This document shows, one piece after another, positions 32,531 to 43,812 of a stretch of 64,000 nt of DNA. Made by a program: the position numbers and the translations under genes. The DNA lies in assembly GCA_021234155.1 (NCBI GenBank), contig JAJEKV010000295.1, positions 184,001 through 248,000 of the forward strand, in the 5' to 3' direction. Position 1 is the first letter of the stretch. Every line of letters starts with the position of its first letter. Source of the stretch: Isoetes taiwanensis. Its lineage: Eukaryota; Streptophyta; Lycopodiopsida; Isoetales; Isoetaceae. The notes under the pieces were generated by a model, which was given only the letters and a program-made list of their open reading frames with translations, had not been told where the DNA came from and did no database searches.

Positions 32531-33628
32531 ATGTCGCTAGCAACTAGGTCAAAAAAACCTGTGAAGAATACATCGAGCCCCTCTTCTAGTCTGGTGGATA
32601 ATACTACTGGTGATGATGTGACCCTGTTTAATCCAGCAAGTGCATCGAAAGGAACAAATTTTCCAGGGTTAAGCATTGACCATGCGAATAAAACAAAGAG
32701 GTCTGGGTCTATACAGGCGGCTGCATGTCCAGTGGATAACTCTGCATTTCCGGATAGTGTACAGGCCGCAGGTGGTAAATCTGCATTTCCGGATAATGTA
32801 CAGGCCGCAGGTCCCCCAGCAACGGATGAACAGGCTGCACCGAATGGTCATAATGCTTCAGGTTTCACAGGAACAGATGATTCTGCTGTAACAAAAACGG
32901 ATTTATTCATGGCAATTGGGCAAATGAAAGAAGCTATGGAGGGTTCTCTGCATATTATGAAACAATCCATGGAGCAGTCAGTGCAAGGTATGGTCATTGA
33001 TTTGAAAAGTTTTCTGCTTGCTCATATGAAGTCTGAAATAGATAAGTGCCAATCCGAAATGATCAGCGAACTTGAACAGTTTAAAAAAAGTATGAAAATG
33101 GAATTTGAGCAGTTCAAACTGGAGATTGCTGACAATCGTGCAGATGAGGGTACTTCCAATGATGAAGAGGGATACGTAGACAATTCCAGTGAGATATGTG
33201 AGGTCAAGAAACAGCTAGATATATTTATAGAAGATCAAGAGAGAAAAGCCCGAGCTTTAAACCTCCGTCTGGTGGGCATTCCTGAAAACACAAAAGAAAA
33301 AACAAAAGAGGTTGTTGAGAAGTTCTTTCAAGAAGAACTTGAGATTGATGATGCAGGTATTACAGAGGCATTTCGGGTTGGGAGACAAACTGAAAAAGGT
33401 AGGCATATCATTGTGAAGCTCCGCTCTCGTAATGATAAGTTGAATCTGTTGAAGAGACGCACAGAGTTGAAGGGCAAACCTGTATGGATAAATGAGGATT
33501 TCACTAAATCCCAGCTACAGGAACATAAAATGCAATTGCAGAAAATGAAGGAAGCAAGAAAAGATGGGAAAAAAGCGTATTGGCGCAATGGTTCTGTGAT
33601 TGTAGAGGAGAATGAAGTACCTTTATAG
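32531..33628 (+). CDS. ORF1 of LINE B2: coiled-coil RNA-binding protein, intact
   Basis: 365 codons, ATG to TAG, no break. The N-terminal ~110 residues are low complexity with a local duplication (SAFPDSVQAAG / SAFPDNVQAAG). Residues about 125-235 form a coiled coil rich in Met, Lys and Glu (MIKQSMEQS-like heptads, ELEQFKKSMKMEFEQFKLEI). Residues about 240-320 are an L1 ORF1p-like RNA-recognition fold (ALNLRLVGIPENTKEKT, RHIIVKLRSRNDKLNLL). A basic C-terminal segment follows (LKGKPVWINEDFTKSQLQ, KKAYWRNGSVIV). By analogy with L1 it should trimerise and bind element RNA. Unlike typical plant L1 ORF1 there is no zinc knuckle. It is the only unbroken protein of the array family in this window. 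Confidence 0.88.
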   Translation: MSLATRSKKPVKNTSSPSSSLVDNTTGDDVTLFNPASASKGTNFPGLSIDHANKTKRSGSIQAAACPVDNSAFPDSVQAAGGKSAFPDNVQAAGPPATDEQAAPNGHNASGFTGTDDSAVTKTDLFMAIGQMKEAMEGSLHIMKQSMEQSVQGMVIDLKSFLLAHMKSEIDKCQSEMISELEQFKKSMKMEFEQFKLEIADNRADEGTSNDEEGYVDNSSEICEVKKQLDIFIEDQERKARALNLRLVGIPENTKEKTKEVVEKFFQEELEIDDAGITEAFRVGRQTEKGRHIIVKLRSRNDKLNLLKRRTELKGKPVWINEDFTKSQLQEHKMQLQKMKEARKDGKKAYWRNGSVIVEENEVPL

Positions 33629-33649
33629 GGATTCGAGACCGCCAGAATT

Positions 33650-36600
33650 ATGTGTTGGAATATCAACACGATCAGTCAATTTAAGATTGATGTGGTAAGT
33701 TTTCTATTAGAATCTGTTGATGTTATTTTCTTTCTGGAAACATGTGAAAATGAGGAAAAGGGATTACCAAATATTGATGGTTTTAGTCTGGTCCATTCTG
33801 TATGGCATCATAAGGGATGGAGATTGAAAGGTCATGGCGGGATAGCATGTTATGCTAGACAGGAAATGCAACAAATGGTTAAGCTAGTGCCAAACTACGG
33901 ATCTATGCAGCATGTCTGGGTTGAGATCTGGGGGGTTTGAAGGAAAAATATTTGTTCTTTGGTCGCTATTTCCCCCACGTGATTCTCCAGTATATAATTC
34001 TGAGGTTATTGACAGAGATGACCCTTTCTTTAAATTGGAGCAAGATGCACTGTCTTTGATGCAGCAAGGGGAAATATTGTTAATGGGTGATTTTAACGGG
34101 CGAATTGCTGATAAGCAAGCAGCTATTGCGAGCATAGATGGTGAACCTATATGGATGGAGATGCTAAGTGACAAGGAAGTCAATAACTGTGGTTGGAAAA
34201 GAAATACTCAGGATAAAATAAGATGGCCGACACCTCAAGGCAATCATGTGCTCAATATGTGTAGCGGCTTGGATTTAGTAGTGTATAATGGCATCCGTAA
34301 GTTCCCGGATTTACGGTAGATTTACTTGCGGGAATGCTAGCGTGGTGGATTTGGTGTTAGCAAAAACACATTTTTAGAACAAATGGTTGACTTGCGCATT
34401 GGGGAATCATTATCAAAGATAATGAGACCATGCACCAAATGCCGATTACTATATGCATTGATTGAACAAGCGCTAAAAAAAAGGTTACATACCACAAAAG
34501 GCTAAAAATCTGTATGCGATATAATAAGGCTGATATGTATGAAAAACTATGTGAAGAGAAGACAGCTGGGAAGGTTTGGCCCCTTGACACTGATAAGCTT
34601 ACAGAAGAAATTGCTAAGCTTGTTCTTAACGCTGCTCATGAGACTTTTGTCTCACACAGGAAACTAAAAGGGCTTCCTTGTAATGGCTGGTTTGATCTTT
34701 GATTGTAAAATTAAGAGGGATGCATTTAAGAATGCGAGGAGGCCATGAAAGGGAACGACTTAAAAGAGAATATGTGAATCATACCAAGGCTAAAAAGAAA
34801 AGATATATATATCAGAGACAACATGCCATGGTAGAGGAGTTGCTTATAAACCCAAAACAATTTTGGAACAGACTTAAACCTAGTATGTCACAAGATTGCT
34901 CTTTGGATGCAGCGGCATTATTATGCCAAGTACGCAAACTGTATTTTGCGCCAAATGTTATTGACACGACAGATGTTGAGTACCTACCTGCAGATAAACT
35001 TATGTTCACAGAAGAAGATCTTGAGCATGGTCTTAGCAAACTAGCAAATGGGAAGGCTGCAGACATATTAGGCTTGGTAGCAGAGATGTTTAAATGGGCG
35101 GGTGAATCAGTACATCATGCTCTATTGCAGCTATTTATCTACAAAGAATACATGAGGGATTCCCCTGAGCATGGCAAATGAACAGGGTTATTCCCCTCTA
35201 TAAAGCAGGAGATGCTAACGATCCAGGTAATTATAGGATGATTATGGTTAGTAGCCTTTTTGCTAAATTGTTTGCCACCATGTTAAACAATAAGCTTAGT
35301 ATGTGGGCAGAAGAACATAATGCTAGAGCCATAGGGCAAAATTTGGATTTAGACCCAAAAGATCTACAATAGATCACTGGTTACTTAGTGCCATGGTAGA
35401 TTGATTCTGGGTAAAAGAAAACCATTATATGCGCTCTTTGTGGATTTTGCTAAAGCCTTTGATACAGTCAATAGAAGTAATCTGTGGTATAGAATGGATA
35501 CTATTGGAGTACCAGAAGAAATCAGACACACTGTTAAGATGCTATACGAGAAGGTTCTGGTACAAATGTCTTTCCCATACTTGGAGACCTGTAAAGAAGT
35601 AGTGGAAAGCAACTTGGGAGTCAAGCAAGGATGTCCGTTGTCACCTACATTATTCGGATTGTTTATTGACCAGTTAGAGGATTGGATAGAAAATCATGGT
35701 GGGGATGGAACTTCCCTGTATGGGCATGTGATAATGTTACTATTATATGCAGATGATGTGGTTATCCTATCGCGTTCAATTATAGGAATGCAGTGCCATT
35801 TGAAAGCCTTATCACAATTTTGTGATGAGAAGGGGATGCAGGTGAATTTAAACAAAACCAAGATAATTGTTTTTGGTGCTAATAAAGTGGACCATCTCAA
35901 TTTTTATTATGAAGAGAAACAAATAGAAATTGTGAATACATATAAGTATCTGGGAGTGGAGGTTGATAAGAGCCCGGTTGGAATGAAGAAGCGGCAGAGC
36001 ATAGGGTGAATGCGGCATTGAAAGCCTTGTATAGTATGCAACGCAGAAGTAATAAGGCGGAGATATGGAAATTTGACATAAAGAGAATGCTCTATAAAGT
36101 GCTTGTTCAAACGGTACTATTGTATGGATGTGAAGTATGGGGCCCAGGGCTAGCAGCTGACACATGGAAGAAAATAGAAAAAGTTCAAAAAAAGTTTCTA
36201 AGATTTGAATTGGGGGTTAAAGCACAAACGGTAGGTATGACATGATGCTCGTGGAATGTGGATTGATGCCTTTAGAGGCGGAAGCTTTATGCGAGTGCTT
36301 ACGATATCTTTATAAGGTACGGTTTGAAATGGCTAATGATAGCTTTTCGCGGTTAGCTCTAGAAGAAACAAAAGATAAAAGGCTGGTATCTTGACATTGA
36401 AGTATGGATGGGAAAATGGGGTTAAACATACAAGATCTAAGTGAGAATCATTCTGACATTAGAACATGGGTATATGATCATGTTATTAGTAAGCAGTGGA
36501 GGGTTCCAGAAGTAAAAAAAGCATTTTATATGCAATATATTAACCCTAGCATGCAAGAGGGTAAGTACCTGTCAGAAGGGGTATCGCTCAAGCTTAGATA

Positions 36601-36985
36601 TGGAATTAGCAGAATGCGGCTTAGCTCCCATCGGCTTGGGGTGGAGATTGGTCGATGGAATGATATCCCTCATGAAATTAGACTTTGTAAAATGTGTGAT
36701 TTGCGGTGGTTGAAGATGAACATCATGTGCTTATAGGTTGCCCATCTTATAGACATATCTGAGGTAAATATGGCATTAATGTATCCACTTTAGTAGATTT
36801 TTTTGATCTACCGGGCATGATCTGAGCAAATTTATAAGGGAGGTTACGGATAGGAGAGAACATGTTTTAAATGTTTTAAATAAAACTAATACTATGAGTG
36901 AAGAAGAGGATGGAGAGTCCTTTGCATTCATGTCGAGGATGCATTGGATGAATTTTTTATAGTTTTGAATGTAGCCATTGAGCGT
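33650..36985 (+). pseudogene. ORF2 of LINE B2: endonuclease-RT, several frameshifts
   Basis: It begins MCWNINTISQFKIDVV. The conserved blocks, in order but in alternating frames, are: endonuclease (LETCENEEKG; GDFNGR near 34087), a linker (KGLPCNGWFD), RT fingers (VIPLYKAGDANDPGNYR), motif A (FVDFAKAFDTV near 35440), GVKQGCPLSPTLFG, an intact catalytic YADDVVILS near 35750, the thumb (KYLGVEVDK, GCEVWGPG), and a C-terminal region (RMRLSSHRLGVEIGRW) whose finger is broken by a shift. At least seven frame changes lie between 33,930 and 36,950. The acidic tail runs on past its normal stop into the 3' stem-loop. RT motif C is intact but the gene as a whole is not. Confidence 0.88.
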
Positions 36986-37010
36986 CTCATAGACACGGTG
37001 GTCTGGGACG
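36983..37010 (+). other. 3' stem-loop of LINE B2 (slightly degenerate)
   Basis: CGTC...GACG outside, AGAC with GGTCT inside, with an extra base in the inner loop. It lies in the same position relative to the pentamer tail as in the other four elements. Confidence 0.7.
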
Positions 37011-37040
37011 TGACTAATAAACATTTCATTTCATTTCATC

Positions 37041-37590
<550 letters not shown>

Positions 37591-37668
37591 ACATAGCATT
37601 TGTCGCCACGGGTAGGCTCCAAAGGGTTCTTCTATTGGATGTGCCTATTTTCTCAACCCTTTGTTGGT

Positions 37669-37742
37669 TAGCCAACTTGTTAAGAATGGCTCTTGGGGTG
37701 AACCCTATAGTTTTAACGAAATGACAGTCCTGTAGAAACATA
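37669..37742. repeat. ~72-bp duplicated segment, copy 1
   Basis: GCCAACTTGTTAAGAATGGC, then GGTGAACCCTATAGTTTTA, then TCTGTAGAAACAT or TCCTGTAGAAACAT. Copy 2 is at 42248-42319 in the same orientation with a handful of differences, 4.6 kb away. On the - strand both read as CHF-KTIGFT-RAILNKLA. The copy here follows a possible splice acceptor (TTTCTACAG), so it may be an exon duplicate. Confidence 0.7.
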
Positions 37743-38924
37743 AAACCAGTTTCAACTACCTGTAAATGAGACACATATTTGCTAAGCTCAATTATAGAGA
37801 AAATAAAAGCAACAATTTACTCACCTCTGGTATATTTTCCAACTCTAATGGGTTACAAAAAAAAAATTCAAAAAGTTCTCAGCCGTTGGATGCCTGGTCT
37901 CTGTCAATAGTGTGATACACATGGGACTGCACACCGTACACGTGGCAAAACCCAAACCCAAATTAGAAGAAGCTCCATGCTCCAGCCAGCGCAGAGATTC
38001 ATGCCGAGATTCATGCTCCAGATTCATGCCGAGAGACGCAGAGACCTGCCATGCCTGCTGGCCTCCAACAACAAGAATGCAACCCTCTAAAAATTGATCA
38101 AATAAAAACATGCTACCCATGTTTGCATAGCGAAGGCATGCTTTTTGTAGAACGGAGCCAAGAGGGCAAGAAGCAAGAAGCAAGAATCAAGAAGAGGGCC
38201 ACCGCTGGTACAGAGGAGGCGAAAAGCTGGTGAGATCCGGTAGGGTTTATGGCCATGCTGGATACAGAAGAATGGCAGTTCCAATCTGAAAAATGGCGGT
38301 GAGGTGTTCTGCCATGGCGTTGAAGCTTCATATTCGTCAATGCTTAACCCACAACTCTCTTCCCTGCCTTGCTCTCTTCCCTAATCTAGGCCCCCCCAGA
38401 AGCACCCATCTGCAAATTCGAAGTTGCCATCCTGCTGGACCAAATCCAGAAACCATCTGCAGATCACCTGCAGATCTCCACGCGCTGGCCGACCGCAGGG
38501 CCATCCCTCTGTCGCCCAAGATCGCCTAAGAACTCGGCCCCTGCCAAGCCCTCACCAACTGTAAGGTTAGGGAAAAACCAGAACACAGAGGTCGCAAAAA
38601 ATGGACGGCCACACCATTTTTGGAATTCCACAATAAAATCAGACATTCAAAAACAATTGCACAACTCTAGTTGACTCAAGACTGTGAAAACCATCAGCTT
38701 TGAGAGAACAAAATTTGGCTTGTTCATTGTCTTCTTTTTTAAGTATGGCAGCATAATCATCTTGAATCTGTCTAAGAAATATCCAGTCAATCTACAGAGT
38801 AGAGGAGCTTCGTTCACTTGCCTCCAACTAATTTTCATCCTGGCATATAGAGTCATTTGCTTCATTGTATCTCTACATATTTTTGCTGAAATGTGTACAG
38901 ATGATACAATGTCAAAGAATGTGA

Positions 38925-39138
38925 AAGCCAATTGTTTATGAATCCACTTGTAAGGACATCACAAGAAAGGCATGTTCAGACGATGAAGAAGTAAGTCTTG
39001 AGGATGACCTTACGCTTGATGACTGGTTGCGGAAGAAACATGTAGCATACCTTTTGAATATATTTCATGTTGATCATAAGTGCTCGAGTACTAACATATC
39101 AAATTTGATTGTCCCACAGGGCAATATGCTTGATCTTT
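38925..39138 (+). other. unrecognised coding-like segment
   Basis: An open frame without ATG reads CKDITRKACSDDEEVSLEDD, then LTLDDWLRKKHVAYLLNIF and ends GNMLDL at a TAA. The acidic block followed by LDDWL and a hydrophobic/basic stretch looks like real protein. A last exon or pseudogene exon is likely. No family is recognised. Confidence 0.3.
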
Positions 39139-40513
39139 AAAAAGGAACCTGGACCTTATTAAGGATGTCTTATGGCAAAATTGTTTGCCTTATTAAGCCC
39201 ATGTGTACCTGCTTTTGACTCATGCTCGCCATTTTGGGACGTGTTTTTAAGCATATTCATTACAATTCTTCCTTCTGTAAACTATCAATAAAAACTATCT
39301 TATGGATTCTCTAGCTTTTGTTTCTTAACTTCCAGATATATAGATCATCATACTCAAACAGAATTGAAAGTTCATGTTATTTATGTTTGTCCCCCGTTAA
39401 CAGCAGAAGCAAGCCATTGCTAGAGACCATTTAGTTGCTGCAAATCGGTTTGTACTTCTTAGAAGTTTGTTCTTAGGCCTTAAAGCTTAGTAGCACTGTT
39501 TTTGGTAATATACATTTTCTTCCTTGTTATATGATTGTTTTACAATGATGAGATTGATTATTGTTATACTTTGTTTCCATTGCCCAAGTTTAAGGGATTA
39601 GGAATTTTGTAACAATTTGATGGATTTTGTAGCTTAGATCGTATGAGGATATTTTTAGCAAGTCAAGTCAGCTAATGCATTTGAAAAATGGGAAGAATGA
39701 GCTTTTGGATTTTGATCTGTCTTAAGACGTGTTGCGAGTCCTACTCTTGTGAAGTTTACAACATTTGAGACTGATCCATTGAGAAGAATCCTAGTACACT
39801 GTGTTTAGCCTGTTCGTGGAACAGTTGTAGATGCTTGTTGTGGCCTTTGTCGGTCAGTTGTAGATGCATGCATAGATTACTTTAGGTCATTACTTTGATA
39901 TGTGAATTTCTGTTTTTATAACAAGCGTTGAATTGGATGCTATAGCTATGAATTTCAACATCTGCAAAAACATATGAATATACCAGCACACCAAAACCTA
40001 AAATTTACCAATCGAATTCTTCATCATCACTCAAATACAAGGCATGATTTCTTATACTATGTAAAAACATGAGATAGTATATCCAACAATCTATGCACCA
40101 GGATTTGGCTCGATAAACAAAGATGGATTGAATGAAAGGAGTCTACAGTGAACTTTGCAACATCAAAAACCTGAATTTTAGCAACCAAATTCTCCATCAT
40201 TGATGAACTTGAACGCATGATCCTTCAAATCAGGCAAGCCAACAGATACTGTATGCAATGATTTATAGGTCATAAACTGGCTTGCTGAATGACTTATAGA
40301 TTATAAACTCGCTTGTTGCACATAGATTGGAATTTTCGCCTGATATTCCCACCTTTGCCATGAAGAAAATGGAAGTTTTAATGTTTGAATTAATGTTTGA
40401 AAAAGCACCGACCATTGCAAAATTACATCTTAATATTATTGTCGAAACACAGATTCAGTGTTCAAATATAAACCAAGAGGCATATTAAGCAAAGACTTCT
40501 CAAGTAACTTTAC

Positions 40514-41665
40514 CAATCTTTGTCGAGCTTTCAAGTCTTCCACATGAAAGTTCCAACCACCTACACCACGTTTATACTTGTTCTAAATAGAATATTCCAC
40601 ACGTTCAAGTTATCATGATAAGATTCAAAACAAAAATGTTATGTGCAAAATACCTGATACCTCTCTTTCTGTTCTTCATAAGGCACTTTCTTTTCAACAA
40701 GTCGAGATGCTTCTTTCAGATGTTAATCATTGCCCATTTTACATGTCATCCGCTAAGAACAATTTCCAGCAAAACCGAAATTAGTTGCATTTTCATAACT
40801 TCTTACCTTAAGATTTCTGACACGCTCCCAAAGTGGGGGAAGGCCCTCAAATAAATGACGATAAATATATTCATTTGATTTTGCACTCTTAAAAAATGAG
40901 TGCTTTCACAACTTTTCAGCAGTTGGTCTCTTTGTAGGGTCTTTGTCCAGACACATTGCAATTAATTCCTTGAATGCCTATTCACAATAACAAGCACCAA
41001 CATCGTATCTTAGCATCTATCCAATTCCCTTATTGGCTCAGGGGACCTTTGTAAGATGGTCCTCCATGCTAGAAAACATAACAAATAGAACACAGTTGAC
41101 ATCATATCTACCTTTGAATACTTTTTGTTTCTTGCATAGCTAAGACCAGGAGAAGCATTTTGTAATGTCACCAACAATACCTAAAAGTTCCATAATGCAT
41201 TGAATCAAACTCGTTGATAATTTCACAGTTGGCAAATATGCATAATGAAGTTTGAATAGCACCTTGCATGATATATACTTTCATGGGAGGGTACTTTGAA
41301 AAGGGAGCATGCCCATGTACTAGCTCCAAGGCAGTAATTCCAAAAGACCATATATCTGCACTGTTCAATACATCACTATCAAGTTAAGCGATGCTATTAT
41401 AGAAAACATGAACTCTCGTTCCAGCTCTTAACAAAAAAAGGTCTCTGGCTAGGATAGAAATGGAATCGCATATGATAGCCCTTCTATAGCTACATGTGAC
41501 ATGCATATCCTACTTCTAACAAAAAGAATGGGACCAAATTGAAATTCAAACAAATACTTGAAAAAGACCCGATGCCTATTAAGATAAGAAATACTTACTT
41601 AAAATCGTAACCATTTAGTTGTTGCATCACTTCTGGTGCCATTTTGCAGAAAATTACTCCTGATA
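40514..41665 (-). pseudogene. STE20-type protein kinase, 5'-truncated, two stops
   Basis: Exons read on the - strand in order. ~41665-41599: MAPEVMQQLNGYDF, the activation-segment APE motif, with a GTAAGT donor. 41360-41279: [20 protein letters not shown] then SKYPPMK, kinase subdomain IX. 41180-41112: [20 protein letters not shown]. 40977-40807: FKELIAMCLDKDPTKRPTAE, the RP motif of subdomain XI, then PPLWERVRNLK. 40752-40654: LKEASRLVEKKVPYEEQ. 40582-40514: KYKRGVGGWNFHVEDLKA. This order and wording are those of plant SPS1/STE20-like kinases with a FRAY/OSR1-like tail. Internal introns are 98-240 bp with GT/AG ends. Upstream only relics remain (NTFVGTPCL near 41735, MFQLGNCQGRS near 41870). 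The ATP-binding N-lobe is absent before the oppositely oriented TRAF-type gene. In-frame TGA (40807-40977 exon, AEKL then stop) and TAA (40654-40752 exon) confirm decay. Confidence 0.85.
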
Positions 41666-41995
41666 AATATTAAGCTAAATAGATTATACAATCTTTATCC
41701 ATGTCACAAACAAGCATGGCGTCCCAACAAATGTGTTCCCAGCCTACAATAGCCATCGTTTTAAGCCTTAAACAATATATGAAGCAATATCATGAATTAC
41801 CATTCTTATATTCAGATGCAGTTGCATCAGATTAGAGCTTCGATCTGCCTTGGCAGTTACCCAGTTGAAACATCAGAGATCCAGAATGTAGGTGACCGCC
41901 AGTTTACAGGGAATAATAGGTTTAGAACAGTCACCAGCATATCCTAGGTATATTCTAGCATATACCTACGACATGCCACAAACCCACATAAGCGA

Positions 41996-42035
41996 GGGTT
42001 TGCCCCCTAGGGGCAACCCCCCAAAAAAAAAAAAA
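41996..42035. mobile_element. GC hairpin followed by A run: probable small retroposon end
   Basis: GGGTTTGCCCC-CTA-GGGGCAACCCC pairs over 10 of 11 positions and is followed by CC and 13 A residues (42023-42035). A compact GC hairpin before an A tail is how many plant SINE 3' ends look. Its 5' limit is not visible. Confidence 0.4.
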
Positions 42036-42247
42036 GAAACTACAGTGGAATAAGAGACAATGTCGCAACCATACTTTAAGGTTATCAGTTTGGCCGAGGC
42101 TGATAACAAAAAATACGTAGCCTCGGTTATACATCCCCAACCAAAAAACAAGGGCCCTCCCGTAACATATACGATTCCGATAAGGCTTGTGTTCACTTAT
42201 TTTCTTCCATGCTTATTTGTACTTTTAATGTTGTGTTAACTTGGTAT

Positions 42248-42319
42248 AGCCAACTTGTTAAGAATGGCTCTTTGGGTGAACCCTATAGTTTTAGCGAAAT
42301 GACAATTCTGTAGAAACAT
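42248..42319. repeat. ~72-bp duplicated segment, copy 2
   Basis: Same segment as 37669-37742. It ends exactly where the open frame of the TRAF-type gene exon begins, and its in-frame TAG (42311) is the upstream stop of that exon. The truncation point of the gene and the duplication boundary coincide. Confidence 0.7.
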
Positions 42320-43359
42320 TTGATTATCTTCATAGAGCGAGCCAGACTTCAAAGTGTTTCTAGTGAGGATAATTTTGGAGACAAAGCCCCAAGTGCGTCA
42401 TATACAGAAATTCTTGTTGCCTTTGTAAAAACTAAGCGTAATCTATTCAGAAGAGTTTCTAGCAAAATTTCTTTTGTTGAAAAGCGGGATGGCAAGGTGG
42501 ATAATTTTGAGGCTGAATTGGAAAAATCAGGGGCTTGGCCATTGAGCCAGAGGGAAATGTTGTCTAAGCTGTTGGTAAATAGGGTTGACATTGGGAAGAT
42601 GAACTACTGTGAAATGTGTTTTGATTCTCCCCAAGAGCTTGTTGAGCATAAGAGCAAGTGTCAGTTCAGACCTCTCACTTGTGAAAATGAAGGATGTGGA
42701 GAAATATTTTCTGCATATTATGATGAGGGACATGATTCATTGTGCCCATTTAAGCTGTTACCTTGCCTGCAAGGTTGTGAAACGAAAATTATGCGCGCTT
42801 ACATGGAGGACCATTGTGCAACTGTGTGTCCCATGAAACTTGTCAATTGTCCTTTTGTTAACATTGGTTGTTCTCAGATGGTGCATCAGGGCTCCCTTGG
42901 AGAGCACTATTCTTTGCTGATTAGTAAACATGTCCTATATTTGATCAACTTTGTGCAAAAACATGTAAATGTAACGGGAAATCAAAAGCAACGGCTTTTC
43001 CTTTTGGAAAAGGTAAGTTAATAACTCCCATTCTGTTCATCCAATCCATCTTTACTTATATTTCCTAAGAAAAATTTTTTATCTTAAAGTTGCTTCTATT
43101 AATCTGGATTTAGGCACTGGCTTTACAAGAGAAGGCTGAAGCATTGGAGTCAGTGAATTTAGTCAAGGAACTGGAAGCTAAGTGTAAGAAGCTTGAACAA
43201 GAGTCGAAGAAACTTAATGCAAATGAGTTGTTAAAGGAAGTCATGCGTTTAAAAAATGAGCTACAGTCTATGCGCAAGAGACTAGAATCTGCAATCACTA
43301 AATCAAAAGGCGTAACCCGCTCTCGAAAAGCATGTCCATCCAATGTGTATATGCCGTAA
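42314..43359 (+). CDS. TRAF-type zinc-finger protein, 5' end missing
   Basis: Two exons. 42314-43012 is open after a TAG; a GTAAGT donor starts at 43013 and a TTTAG acceptor ends at 43113. Exon 2 is 43114-43359, phase 0. Exon 1 has a helical region (SYTEILVAFVKTKRNLFRRV), then Cys/His modules CEMCFDSPQELVEHKSKC, CENEGCGEIFSAYYDEGHDS-C, CLQGCETKI-C and CPMKLVNCPFVNIGC, the TRAF-type zinc-finger pattern. Exon 2 is coiled coil (ALESVNLVKELEAKCKKLEQ; MRLKNELQSMRKRLESA) and ends in VYMP. The arrangement matches the plant TRAF-type zinc-finger-related proteins (for example the Arabidopsis At1g09920 type), from memory of the family. There is no ATG before the conserved part and the upstream stop lies in a duplicated segment. 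The first exon is therefore either elsewhere or lost. Clean frames suggest recent truncation or a functional gene with a distant 5' exon. Confidence 0.8.
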
Positions 43360-43812
43360 TGAACATGAATTTGGGAGGTTAGGAATGTATTATATTTACT
43401 ATTTGTTCTGGAAATTAAACATATGAAACTCCGTCATATAATCAGTTTATAGTCCTTTCCACAAAGAATTTCTTTGCACACCTTATAATGAGGAGGAGAC
43501 TAGTGATTTTTTGTGATAGATTATGATACCAAAGAGAACATATTGTGAAGAATCATTGTACATATTGTTTTTATTTGTATCATCTAATAATATTTAATAA
43601 ATTTGCGTTTTTCTGATTTACATGTAGGGAGCCTTAATGTTCTATGTATGTCCAAATGTTGGGGGATCCGATCAATATAGAGAACGAGCTCATTATCAGA
43701 AAACGAAGTTTTATGCTTTATTTTTAACCTGAGGCCAAGTTGGGAGTCAAATTGTTCCAACTTAAACGTTCATCAGTACAGTTCTTGCATAGATGGGCAA
43801 AAGCTTATTCAT

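Noticed and set aside
34699-36009. Four-base ATGA-type overlaps between successive LINE B2 frames as programmed reinitiation
   Set aside because: The overlaps use non-ATG or internal methionines and fall at simple indels between otherwise colinear ORF2 blocks; they are frameshift mutations or errors.
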